From an uncultured Oribacterium sp. (lineage in GTDB: Bacteria > Bacillota > Clostridia > Lachnospirales > Lachnospiraceae): a stretch of 14,204 nt of DNA. Position 1 is the stretch's first letter, and each line of letters opens with the position of its first letter. Shown piece by piece: positions 4,944 to 13,287 of this stretch. The DNA lies in NCBI GenBank assembly GCA_934279105.1, contig CAKQWR010000038.1, positions 1 to 14,204 of the forward strand. The letters run 5' to 3'. The translations under genes and the position numbers were made by a program. Below the pieces are notes generated by a model. The model was not told the origin of the DNA. It saw nothing but the letters and a program-made list of their open reading frames with translations, and ran no database searches.

Positions 4944-7900
4944 ATGAGCTTACGTTTCATTTTCGGCGCGAGTGGCGCTGGTAAAACCGAATACCTTTTA
5001 CAGTATTTTCTGAAGCACGCCCCGGAGAATTTTCGGAAGAACTGGTTTCTCATCGTGCCGGAGCAGGATACACTGACGATGCAGAAGAAGATTCTTTCGC
5101 ATCCGGCGAATCAGGGCGGCGGAATATTAAATATCGATGTACTGAGCTTCGACCGTCTGGCGTATCGTGTTTTCGAGGAGCTTCGCCTTCCGACGATGAC
5201 CATCATCGATGATACGGGAAAAATCATGATTCTTCGCTCCGTGACGGAGAAGATCCGGGGAAAACTGCGCCTGTATCAGCGGGAGCTGAATAAGCCGGGC
5301 TTTCTCGAGCGTCTGAAGTCTCAGATTTCCGAATTCTATCAGTACCATATCACACCGGAGATGCTGGATCTCGTGGCAGAGCATGCGGATTCTCAGTATA
5401 CGCGAAGTAAGCTGCAGGACATCGCCCTGATCTATGAGCATTTTCAGAACTATATGGAAGAGCATGGTTATCATACGCAGGAGGAAATCCTCGATCAGCT
5501 GTATGCACATCTTCCGGAGTCTACCCTGCTTCAGAATGCCGTGGTGGCCTTCGATGGTTTCACGGGATTTACACCGATCCAGCTTCGGATTCTGGAGGAA
5601 ATCCTGCCGGTAGCAGCAGAGACCCTCGTGAGCTGTGAGGTGAGTCTCGACGCGCGGGATTCGATTTATGAAGTGCGTGGACCGGAGGATCTTTTCTACC
5701 TTTCACGGCAGACCGTAGCGAAGCTGACGAAGATGGCGTCGGATCTTCGGATTCCTGTAGTGCCGGCCATCGATATAAATCGTTTCGATGCACGAAGTGG
5801 TGAGGAGCGGGAAGCGGATGCGGTACTGCCACGCTTCGAGAAGGCTTCTGCGCTTGCAACCATCGAAAAGCGCCTCTATCGCTTCGATGCAACCACAGAA
5901 AAAACCGTACCGGATGCGTCGCTTATTATCCGGGAAGCGTCGGACCTTCGACAGGAGGTCGAAGCGATGGCGAGCAGCATCGAGGAGGCCGTGCGACGGG
6001 ATGGACTTCGGTATCAGGACATCGGCATCATCCTGACAAATCCGGAAAATTACCGGGATATCGTCTATAAGGTGTTTTCCGAGGCACAGATTCCGTACTT
6101 TTTCGATGATCCGGCGAGTCTTCTGGATTCTCCGTATGCGGAGCTGATGCGTGCGGCACTGGAGGCGGTCGATCGAAACTTTACCTTCGATGCGGTACTT
6201 CGTTTTCTGCGTGCGCTACCGGCGGTGACAGCGGAAAAAGAGCAACATATCGATCGAATGGACAATATCCTTCGCGCCACCGGTATGCGTGGTGCGTCGA
6301 AATTTGAAGCGGTCTGGAAGGAAGAGGATGGATCGGAAGGGGAGCGGGAGCAGCTTCGTCAGGAACTGCTTCTGCCGCTTCTGCATCTTCGTGAACATAC
6401 CAGTGAGCGTGGAGCGACCGTGGCGACGCGGGTGGCGGCGCTTCAGAGTCTGATGACGGAAATTGCGGCAGCAGATGCCATGTCGATGCTGGCGACGTCC
6501 CTTCGGGAGCAGGGCGATCAGAACCGCGCGGAGGCACTGGAAGAGAGTGTAAAGGCGATCGATGAGGTGCTGGAAAAATTATGCTCACTGCTCGGGGATG
6601 CGCATATGTCACGTACGGAGTTTCGTGATGTATTCGATGCGGGCCTTCGTCAGGCCTCGGTGCGGGTGATTCCGGCGACCATCGATCAGGTTGTCATCGG
6701 TGATCTCACACGTTCCCGTTTCTCGAATCCACGCCTTTTCTTCGTGGCGGGACTGACGGCGGATGAGGTGCCGAAGGCAGAAGCCGATACGAAGATGCTG
6801 ACAGATCGGGATCGCCATCTGTTTAAGGACGTAGACATTGAACTCGCCCCAGACCGGGTGGAGACGGCACTGGTGCAGCGCTTTTATATTTACCGTGCAC
6901 TTCTGAATCCATCGGAGCGGCTGGTGCTCAGTTACGCACTGAAGGGGCGGGATGGCAAGGGCAGTCGCCCGTCGGGGCTCATCAAGGACATCCGCGAGAT
7001 GTTCACGGAGCTTCCGATCGAGAAGCTTCGCGCACAGATGCCGGGAGCCTATACGATGAAGGAAGCTGAGCGCTACATCGCAGAGGCGATGCAGGAGCTG
7101 GAAAGCATGGTTGCCGCGCTGCATATAGAAGAAGAGGAGAATCGACAGGCGGACGGCGACAGGCACATAGTTGGAGAAGCGCCTGCGAATCTGTATACAG
7201 AGGGGCAGGCCAATGCAGACGATCGGAAGGAAAGTACGGCGAAGCATCATCGTGCCGATCGGAAGCTGTCGAGACTTCTCGAGTACCTCGCGATTCTCGA
7301 TCGGGATCCGGCACAGCATGCGAAGGCGCAACAACTGATGGAGGCGGCATTTACACATTATGAAGAAACGATGCTTTCGAAAAAGCTGGCATCGGAGCTT
7401 TATGGTGCACGTCTGATGGGCTCCATCACGCGTCTCGAGAACTACAGTCAGTGTGCCTACCAGCATTTCCTTCGGTATGGGCTTCGCTTACAGGAGCGCG
7501 AGAGCTTCGATCTTCAGATGTATGATATCGGAAATCTCTACCATGGCGCCATCGAGCAGAGCTTCCGGAAAACGCTGGAAGGAAAGAAAAAACTGGAGGA
7601 GCTTGGCGAGGAGGAGCTTCGTGTGCTGGCGGAGCAGAGCGTTTCGAATGTGTCTGCAAGCTACCATCATGGCCTTTTGATGGATACGGCGCGGAACCAG
7701 TATCTCGTTCGGAAGGCGACGGATATTACACGGACGACACTGTGGGCACTGGCGGAGCAGCTTCGCCGTGGCGAGTTCCATGTGGCCGGACTGGAGAAAA
7801 ACTTCGATTATATCCGGGATGGCATGCGGCTGACCGGTCGAATCGATCGTGTCGATATCGCGGAAGATGAGGGCCATGTATATGTGAAGGTCATCGATTA

Positions 7901-8522
7901 TAAGTCCGGAAAGACGAGCTTCGATCTGACCCGCGTGTACAACGGAAACCAGCTGCAGCTGACGACCTATCTGAACGTGGCGATGACAGAATATCAGAAT
8001 CGCTATCCGGAGAAGGAAATCATCCCAGCTGCTATGTTCTACTACCGTATCGATGATCCGGTACTTGATTATGATGCGGAGGAGGGGGAACAGGAGCGTG
8101 CGCAGGCACGTCTTAAGAAGCTGATGGTAGACGGACTCGTAAACACGGAGCTGCCGGTTGTACGGAAGCTGGATCGGGAAATCGAGAAGGCATCGGATAT
8201 CCTGCCGGTGACGATGAAGGCGGGTGCTGTCGATGAAACGAAGAAGAATGTAGCGTCGACGAAGCGCTTCCAGGATCTCGGGCATTTCGTCGATCGAACG
8301 ATGCAGCGCTTCGCACAGGAAATCAAGGACGGCCGGATCGAAATCGATCCGCTGAGAATCAGTACGGATACGACGGCCTGCAGCTGGTGTCCGTATCATA
8401 GTATCTGCCGCTTCGATCCGCGTATCGATGGGTATGTATACCGGAGTGGAACGAAGCTTTCCGCAGAGGATATCTGGAACGAAATTTCACCAGAGGAGAA
8501 GAGTGATGCAGTGGACGACTGA
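4944..8522 (+). CDS. addB: ATP-dependent helicase/nuclease AddB subunit (1192 aa)
   Basis: Subunit of AddAB, the Firmicutes counterpart of RecBCD. The complex unwinds and trims double-strand breaks and, after Chi recognition (by AddB in B. subtilis), leaves a 3' tail for RecA. Seen here: an N-terminal Walker A (GASGAGKT, Lys14), a long helicase-like but divergent middle, and a C-terminal RecB-type nuclease. Nuclease features are GRIDRVD, then VIDYKSG with D985 and K987, then QLQLTTY. Four cysteines, C837 (SQCAYQHF) and C1146, C1149, C1155 in a CX2CX5C pattern, match the AddB iron-sulfur staple in number and spacing. Length is close to B. subtilis AddB (about 1166). A hydrophilic stretch at about 726-773, rich in Glu, Asp, Arg and Lys, looks like a lineage-specific linker. 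The start follows AGGTG. Its last 17 bases overlap addA, implying translational coupling. Confidence 0.96.
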   Translation: MSLRFIFGASGAGKTEYLLQYFLKHAPENFRKNWFLIVPEQDTLTMQKKILSHPANQGGGILNIDVLSFDRLAYRVFEELRLPTMTIIDDTGKIMILRSVTEKIRGKLRLYQRELNKPGFLERLKSQISEFYQYHITPEMLDLVAEHADSQYTRSKLQDIALIYEHFQNYMEEHGYHTQEEILDQLYAHLPESTLLQNAVVAFDGFTGFTPIQLRILEEILPVAAETLVSCEVSLDARDSIYEVRGPEDLFYLSRQTVAKLTKMASDLRIPVVPAIDINRFDARSGEEREADAVLPRFEKASALATIEKRLYRFDATTEKTVPDASLIIREASDLRQEVEAMASSIEEAVRRDGLRYQDIGIILTNPENYRDIVYKVFSEAQIPYFFDDPASLLDSPYAELMRAALEAVDRNFTFDAVLRFLRALPAVTAEKEQHIDRMDNILRATGMRGASKFEAVWKEEDGSEGEREQLRQELLLPLLHLREHTSERGATVATRVAALQSLMTEIAAADAMSMLATSLREQGDQNRAEALEESVKAIDEVLEKLCSLLGDAHMSRTEFRDVFDAGLRQASVRVIPATIDQVVIGDLTRSRFSNPRLFFVAGLTADEVPKAEADTKMLTDRDRHLFKDVDIELAPDRVETALVQRFYIYRALLNPSERLVLSYALKGRDGKGSRPSGLIKDIREMFTELPIEKLRAQMPGAYTMKEAERYIAEAMQELESMVAALHIEEEENRQADGDRHIVGEAPANLYTEGQANADDRKESTAKHHRADRKLSRLLEYLAILDRDPAQHAKAQQLMEAAFTHYEETMLSKKLASELYGARLMGSITRLENYSQCAYQHFLRYGLRLQERESFDLQMYDIGNLYHGAIEQSFRKTLEGKKKLEELGEEELRVLAEQSVSNVSASYHHGLLMDTARNQYLVRKATDITRTTLWALAEQLRRGEFHVAGLEKNFDYIRDGMRLTGRIDRVDIAEDEGHVYVKVIDYKSGKTSFDLTRVYNGNQLQLTTYLNVAMTEYQNRYPEKEIIPAAMFYYRIDDPVLDYDAEEGEQERAQARLKKLMVDGLVNTELPVVRKLDREIEKASDILPVTMKAGAVDETKKNVASTKRFQDLGHFVDRTMQRFAQEIKDGRIEIDPLRISTDTTACSWCPYHSICRFDPRIDGYVYRSGTKLSAEDIWNEISPEEKSDAVDD

Positions 8523-11500
8523 ACAGGAAAAGGTAATCAATCATAAACAGGGGGATCTGCTGGTAGCGGCAGCTGCCGGCTCCGGAAAGACGGCCGTACT
8601 CGTACAGCATGTTATTTCACGCATCATGGATCCGGAGGATCCGGTGAAGCTTTCGGAGATGGTCATCATGACCTTCACAGAAGCGGCGGCGCAGGAGATG
8701 CGGGATCGTATCAAGTCTGCACTCGAGGAGAAGCTGCGGGAGCATCCCGAGGATGCGGCGCTGATTCGCGAGGCCGGCAGTATTCAGAATGCCAGCATTT
8801 CGACGATCGACGCGTTCTGTAAGCATTTCATCACGGAAAACTACGCGGCGATCGACCTGGACCCGGGCTTTCGTATGGGGGATCAGGGAGAACTGAAGCT
8901 TCTGCAGGGGGATATCCTCGAGGATATGCTGGAGGAGGAGTATGCCGAGGGCGATGCGGACTTCCTGCACTTCGTCGATACCTTTGCACATGGGAAGACC
9001 GACGCCGGTGTAAGTGATCTGATTCTGAAGCTCTATGAGGATGCCGCTTCGCATCCATGGCCGGAGGAGTTTCTCGATGCCTGCCTCGCAGAGGGAGATG
9101 CGGATGGAAAAGAGTTCATGTTCCGGCAGATGTCGGTCCGCCTCCGTGATGATGCGGATCGGATGGCGTATGCCTTCTCCATCTGCATGGAGCCGGATGG
9201 GCCGGAAAGCTATGCGGACCATGTCGGTGCGGAGCTGCAGGCGCTGAAGCGTGCGGCAGATGCCGAGAATCTCGAGGAGCTGATTACCCGGACACGTGCG
9301 ATCCGTTATGATCGTATGAAACCGACGAAGTCACCGCGCAAGGGACAGGTAACGACGATTCGTGATGCAGTGAAGAAGGATACGAAGGACATCGCATCGC
9401 TGAATGTCGTGATGGATCCGACACTGGTAGCACAGATGGAAGATGGAATTCGGAGCAGCATTCGTGGTCTCGTGCGGCTTACGAAGAAGTTTACCCAGCG
9501 TTATCAGGAGGAAAAAGAACGACGGCACATGCTGGATTTCAGTGACCTCGAGCATAAGGCACTGGAGATTCTGTATACTACCGAGGAAGACGGTACCCGT
9601 CATCCATCGATGATTGCAGACGACACAGCACGGCGCTATCGTGAGATTCTGGTGGATGAATACCAGGATTCAAACTTCGTGCAGGAGGAACTGATCCATG
9701 CACTTTCGGCGGAGCGTTTCGGACGACCGGATGTGTTCCAGGTCGGTGATGTAAAGCAGTCCATCTACAGCTTCCGTCAGGCACGACCGGATCTCTTCTT
9801 AATGAAATATCAGGAGGCGTCCTATCCGAAGATCGAGCTCAGTAAAAACTTCCGAAGCCGGGGTGAAGTGGTGCGGGCAGTCAATCACGTGTTCCATCGC
9901 ATCATGCGTCCGTCGCTGGGCGGCATCGATTATAACGAGAAGGTGGCGCTCCACTATGGCTACCCGAAGGTGCCGGAAAGCGAAGCGCCGGATCCACGCT
10001 ATCAGTCTGAGCTTCTCCTGCTGGAGGTCTCAAAGGAGATGTCCGAGGACCTGTTCGAAGCGCAGATGTCGAAGGCTGAGGCGGAGGCACACATGATCGC
10101 CGCCCGGATTCAGAAACTCCACGCAGAGGGCGTATCCTATCGCGACATCGTGATTCTGCTTCGCTCACCAGGTTCCTGGGCGGATACACTGGTGGAAATC
10201 CTCGGCGCGGATGGTGTGCCGGCGTACTGCACCAGCAACGAGGGCTACTTCAATACCGTCGAGGTAGAGACCGTGCTGGCGCTCCTCAATGTCATCGATA
10301 ATCCGCAGCAGGATATCCCGCTTGCGGCGGTGATGCATTCGCCGATCTATCAGTTTACAGATGAAGACCTGGCGGCACTGGTGACCGCTTTCGGCTCCCT
10401 GCGGGGCGCTCTGCCACGCATCGAGGGAGGCGCGACGCGTCCGGTTCTTTCAGCGGCACTGCAGTCGAAGCTCGACCACTTCTGTGCGGATCTTCAGCAT
10501 TATCGTGCGATGTCTCACTACCTGTCCATCCACGAGCTTCTGTATCGTATCTTCGATGAAACGGGGTACTACAACTATGCATCGGCGATGCCAGCCGGCA
10601 AACGTCGGAAGGCAAATCTCGATGCGATGATCGATATGGCGCTTTCGTTTGAGAAAATCTCCTACAAGGGCCTGTTCGACTATATCCGTTATATCGAGAA
10701 GCTGAAAAAGTACAACAGTGATCAGGGCGAAGCGACGGTATTTTCCGATCAGGATGATCTCGTACGCATCATGTCCATTCACAAATCGAAGGGGCTTCAG
10801 TTCCCGGTGGTCTTCCTCTCGGGGCTGAGCCGGAAGTTTAACAAGCGTTCACTCAGTGAATCCGTACTGGTGGATGCAGAGCTCGGCATCGGCTGTGATT
10901 ATGTGGACCTCGAAAATAAGGTGAAGATTCCGTCTCTGAAGCGGGCGGCGATTCGAAAGAAACTGGAAACCGACCAGCTCGGTGAGGAGCTTCGTGTACT
11001 GTATGTTGCGATGACGCGTGCAGAGGAGAAGCTGATTCTGACCGGTACGACCGGCAATCTCGAAAAGCTGCTGGCGAAATATCCGGATGCCGGTGCACCG
11101 CTCTCCGGTACACAGCTCCAGACGGCAACCTGCTATCTCGACTGGATCATGATGGCGGAGGGTGCAGAGAACCTGCTTCGCACCGGTACCGACCGTGGTG
11201 CCATCGAGCTGTCGGAATATACACTTCAGGATATTCATCTCGCAGCAGAACAGAGTGCACTCCATCATCTCCGTCTTCAGACGCTGCTGAAGGGGGCGGT
11301 CGCTTCCGTGGATAAACACGCCCCTTCCTACGAATATGCGGTACAGGAACTGTCCTATCGCTACCCACATGAGGCTGCAACGCGGCTCTATCCGAAGCAC
11401 TCCGTATCCGAAATCAAGGAAACGGAAATCAGGCAGTTTGAGGAAGAACATAAGCGGTCCGGTCGGGAGCATTGGCATATTACGGCGGATCATACAGAAA

Positions 11501-12060
11501 CCGATCCATCCGGTCTGGTTGCGCAGCCACCGGTGAACTATCAGGAAAAAGCCGGTGCAGATGTCGGCGATGCCTATCACCACGCGCTGGAGAAGTACGA
11601 CTATCGGGAGGCACCGGAGCAGTTCATGGAGCAGCTTCGGCGGAAGCTTCCGGAGGCAGAGGTGAAGCTGATCCATCCGAAGCGTTTTGAAGCCTTTCTG
11701 GCGTCACCGCTTGCGGAGCGATTCCGGAAGGCACAGGCGGCCGGTGCGCTCTATCGGGAACAGCATTTTATGAAACAGGTAGCGAATGATTACCTTTTCC
11801 CGGGCAGTGAGACGTCGGAGCCGGTGATCCTGCAGGGTATCATCGATGCGTTTTTTATCGAGGACGGAGAGATCGTTCTCGTAGACTATAAGTCTGATCA
11901 TGTCCGGGAGGCGGGAACGCTGATCGGACGCTATCAGAAGCAGCTCGAGCTTTATGCGGAAGCCCTCGAGAAAATCACGGGCCTTCCGGTGAAGGAAAAA
12001 CTGATTTACTCCATCATCCTCGAGAAGACGATTTCTGTCGATGGAGCCGAAGCGATGTGA
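8506..12060 (+). CDS. addA: ATP-dependent helicase/nuclease AddA subunit (1184 aa)
   Basis: UvrD-like superfamily 1A 3'-5' helicase plus RecB-family nuclease, the motor subunit of AddAB. All helicase motifs are readable: Walker A AAAAGSGKT (Lys28, Thr29), Walker B DEYQD (384-388), GDVKQSIYSFR (from 414), SKNFRS (from 446), SIHKSKGLQFP (motif V, from about 757) and LYVAMTRAEEKL (motif VI, Arg838). The C-terminal nuclease shows GDAYHHALEKYD (His1025/His1026), D1114 in GIIDAFF, and VDYKSD with D1127 and K1129, then QLELYAEAL. Length is near B. subtilis AddA (1232). The start is set at ATG 8506, preceded by GAGGAG; an upstream in-frame reading to 8428 lies inside addB and has no family match. It overlaps addB by 17 bases, and the pair forms one operon ended by a terminator. 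Confidence 0.97.
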   Translation: MQWTTEQEKVINHKQGDLLVAAAAGSGKTAVLVQHVISRIMDPEDPVKLSEMVIMTFTEAAAQEMRDRIKSALEEKLREHPEDAALIREAGSIQNASISTIDAFCKHFITENYAAIDLDPGFRMGDQGELKLLQGDILEDMLEEEYAEGDADFLHFVDTFAHGKTDAGVSDLILKLYEDAASHPWPEEFLDACLAEGDADGKEFMFRQMSVRLRDDADRMAYAFSICMEPDGPESYADHVGAELQALKRAADAENLEELITRTRAIRYDRMKPTKSPRKGQVTTIRDAVKKDTKDIASLNVVMDPTLVAQMEDGIRSSIRGLVRLTKKFTQRYQEEKERRHMLDFSDLEHKALEILYTTEEDGTRHPSMIADDTARRYREILVDEYQDSNFVQEELIHALSAERFGRPDVFQVGDVKQSIYSFRQARPDLFLMKYQEASYPKIELSKNFRSRGEVVRAVNHVFHRIMRPSLGGIDYNEKVALHYGYPKVPESEAPDPRYQSELLLLEVSKEMSEDLFEAQMSKAEAEAHMIAARIQKLHAEGVSYRDIVILLRSPGSWADTLVEILGADGVPAYCTSNEGYFNTVEVETVLALLNVIDNPQQDIPLAAVMHSPIYQFTDEDLAALVTAFGSLRGALPRIEGGATRPVLSAALQSKLDHFCADLQHYRAMSHYLSIHELLYRIFDETGYYNYASAMPAGKRRKANLDAMIDMALSFEKISYKGLFDYIRYIEKLKKYNSDQGEATVFSDQDDLVRIMSIHKSKGLQFPVVFLSGLSRKFNKRSLSESVLVDAELGIGCDYVDLENKVKIPSLKRAAIRKKLETDQLGEELRVLYVAMTRAEEKLILTGTTGNLEKLLAKYPDAGAPLSGTQLQTATCYLDWIMMAEGAENLLRTGTDRGAIELSEYTLQDIHLAAEQSALHHLRLQTLLKGAVASVDKHAPSYEYAVQELSYRYPHEAATRLYPKHSVSEIKETEIRQFEEEHKRSGREHWHITADHTETDPSGLVAQPPVNYQEKAGADVGDAYHHALEKYDYREAPEQFMEQLRRKLPEAEVKLIHPKRFEAFLASPLAERFRKAQAAGALYREQHFMKQVANDYLFPGSETSEPVILQGIIDAFFIEDGEIVLVDYKSDHVREAGTLIGRYQKQLELYAEALEKITGLPVKEKLIYSIILEKTISVDGAEAM

Positions 12061-12082
12061 GAAAGCGATTTTCATAAGCATA

Positions 12083-12118
12083 AAAAGACCAGACGGGCAT
12101 TCACTCGTCTGGTCTTTT
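12083..12118. terminator. Terminator of addBA, probably bidirectional
   Basis: AAAAGACCAGACG (12083-12095) and CGTCTGGTCTTTT (12106-12118) pair perfectly over 13 bp with a 10-base loop. The plus strand ends in TTTTGGTT and the minus strand ends in a TTTTTA run, so it can stop addBA and also the minus-strand gene whose stop codon is at 12263. Confidence 0.9.
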
Positions 12119-12262
12119 GGTTGCTTAAATTTTTCGGATATATGGTCATGGATCGGAAGGGTGATGCTTCCATCGGGCACCGGTTCCAGCGTCAATTTGC
12201 GGGGCGTCACGATACCTGGTGCAGAGCCAGTCGCCCATCGGGTGTCGGTACCGTAAGGTCGA

Positions 12263-12907
12263 TCAGGCTTCGGACGCAGTGTCCTCTTCCTCTGCGAGGA
12301 TGATTTCCTTTGCGTACGGGAGCGTCTGGATCCAGTCACAGAAGGTATGCCACTCGTCGAGCTTGTGATTCTTCCGCGCGAAGTAGATGTTGATCAGTGT
12401 CTCATAGTTGAGGGAGATGGTACGCATCTGATTGTAGGATTCCGGAATCATCTCGATGAGATTATACCAGTCAGCCTTGTCCTTGCCGTTCTCCATATAG
12501 CGGAGGCGGATCTTCTCGATTTCGTCGATGTAGGTCTTCATGATTTCGAGTGCATCGTCGGTCAGATGATCATGAGAGAAGTCCTCAAGCTCGATCGGCT
12601 TACTGTGGATCTTATGCATCGTGGAGGTGGAGTTTGCCACGGTTGCTACCTTATAGGTATCATATTCCTTCCACCAGTAGAGCGGTGCAGTGACATCACA
12701 GCAGACGAAAATCTGGCGGACATATTTCCGGTGATCGGAGCCTGCGAGACGAAGACGCTTCGCAAGGGAAAGATCATTCGGCCCCAGCACATAATTCCCA
12801 TCTTCGTCATAGAAGCTGTCGGAGCGAGCCCAGGAGTTCATCGGATTCCGGGCACCGCGCATCGCATTTTCCAGATTCATCACGGAAGTTCTTTCGATTT
12901 TTAACAT
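12263..12907 (-). CDS. Conserved uncharacterised protein, ThyX-fold-like with substituted signature (214 aa)
   Basis: Function unknown. It is soluble, with no signal peptide or membrane segment. The arrangement recalls flavin-dependent thymidylate synthase (ThyX). DHRKYVRQIFVCCDVTAPLYWW (58-79) is followed by EYDTYKVATVANSTSTMH (81-98), where ThyX has its signature RHRxxSxNExSxRY. Later comes IPESYNQMRT (154-163), then N167, L171, R178 and HKLDEW (181-186), in the order seen in the ThyX C-terminal half (N...L...R..HAQwE). In this alignment the RHR triplet is replaced by T84-Y85-K86 and the RY pair by M97-H98, while N92 and S95 are kept, so normal FAD/dUMP binding is doubtful. An acidic tail (EEEDTASEA) ends the protein. 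AGAGG lies about 6 bases before the ATG. It is a single gene; 145 bases follow before the shared terminator. I recall similar sequences in Firmicutes only as hypothetical proteins. Family placement is inference. Confidence 0.7.
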   Translation of the reverse strand: MLKIERTSVMNLENAMRGARNPMNSWARSDSFYDEDGNYVLGPNDLSLAKRLRLAGSDHRKYVRQIFVCCDVTAPLYWWKEYDTYKVATVANSTSTMHKIHSKPIELEDFSHDHLTDDALEIMKTYIDEIEKIRLRYMENGKDKADWYNLIEMIPESYNQMRTISLNYETLINIYFARKNHKLDEWHTFCDWIQTLPYAKEIILAEEEDTASEA

Positions 12908-12963
12908 GAATACCTCTTTCTTCTGTATATGGAATCGTTCATCTTTTTTGCATCAGCTCTTCT

Positions 12964-12972
12964 ATATTAACA
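12964..12972 (-). promoter_or_regulatory. Possible extended -10 promoter of the ThyX-like gene
   Basis: The minus strand reads TGtTAATAT, with TG at 12971-12972 and TAATAT at 12964-12969. No clear -35 is visible. The start would be about 50 bases upstream of the ATG at 12907. Confidence 0.4.
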
Positions 12973-13022
12973 GATATTCTTCGGAAACGGCAGGGAAAAT
13001 GCAGCTGTACCGCATGAAAATT

Positions 13023-13049
13023 ACTGAAATCAGTGAATTGTCAGTGAAT
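13023..13049. repeat. Short palindrome plus helical-turn-spaced direct repeat
   Basis: ACTGA-AA-TCAGT (13023-13034) overlaps the first of two copies of TCAGTGAAT (13030-13038 and 13041-13049), which are 11 bp apart, one helical turn. This lies between the promoters of the ThyX-like gene and the alcohol dehydrogenase and could bind a regulator. A further 12-bp inverted repeat, TTTCG-AA-CGAAA, is at 13066-13077. The rest of the AT-rich 12908-13287 gap holds promoters and the sites listed separately; I see no gene in it. Confidence 0.35.
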
Positions 13050-13129
13050 CGACGAAAATAACAGGTTTCGAACGAAAAAATATCGTTTCACATCAATTTT
13101 GTATACTTGCTCAAAGATACGAAAAAAAT

Positions 13130-13147
13130 ATGTTAATTTTTTACCAA
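13130..13147. promoter_or_regulatory. Rex-operator-like site, upstream copy
   Basis: ATGTTAA-TTTT-TTACCAA matches 12 of the 14 fixed positions of the clostridial Rex consensus TTGTTAAnnnnTTAACAA. It lies 16 bases before the -35 box of the alcohol dehydrogenase promoter. It is in AT-rich sequence, so chance is possible, but a second copy with the same score lies exactly 70 bp downstream. Confidence 0.5.
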
Positions 13148-13162
13148 ATTATGCTTTCGCCA

Positions 13163-13191
13163 TTGATATTAATTAAGCACAATGTTATAAT
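13163..13191 (+). promoter_or_regulatory. Strong promoter of the iron-dependent alcohol dehydrogenase
   Basis: TTGATA (13163-13168) and a perfect TATAAT (13186-13191) are 17 bases apart, with TGt in front of the -10. This is the best sigma-A promoter in the window. The start would be near 13198, giving a leader of about 90 bases. Confidence 0.88.
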
Positions 13192-13199
13192 GTTTGCAA

Positions 13200-13217
13200 A
13201 TGTTAAAGAAATAACAA
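13200..13217. promoter_or_regulatory. Rex-operator-like site at the transcription start
   Basis: ATGTTAA-AGAA-ATAACAA (13200-13217) matches 12 of 14 fixed positions of TTGTTAAnnnnTTAACAA. It begins about 9 bases after the -10 box, so a bound Rex dimer would block RNA polymerase. Rex is the NADH-sensing repressor of fermentation genes, including alcohol dehydrogenases, in Clostridia. Confidence 0.6.
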
Positions 13218-13263
13218 GCTTCGACATCCTGATATTTCATCAGTGTATGCGACAGAAGCTTGT
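13214..13263 (+). promoter_or_regulatory. Stem-loop in the alcohol dehydrogenase leader
   Basis: ACAAGCTTC (13214-13222) and GAAGCTTGT (13255-13263) form a perfect 9-bp outer stem. It encloses a smaller hairpin, CTGAT/ATCAG (13229-13233, 13239-13243). It ends 25 bases before the ATG, leaving the AAGAAGGA ribosome binding site free. It may stabilise the mRNA or be regulatory. It shares a few bases with the Rex-like site. Confidence 0.5.
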
Positions 13264-13287
13264 CAGAAAAGAAAGAAGGAATATAGT

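Noticed and set aside
8428..8505. Longer start for addA (to 8428)
   Set aside because: The extension lies inside the addB end and does not match the family. ATG 8506 has GAGGAG upstream and directly precedes the QWTTEQ start usual for AddA.
12041..12303. Overlapping small plus-strand ORFs after addA
   Set aside because: They run through or start next to the terminator hairpin, have no ribosome binding site, and lie antisense to the tail of the minus-strand transcript.
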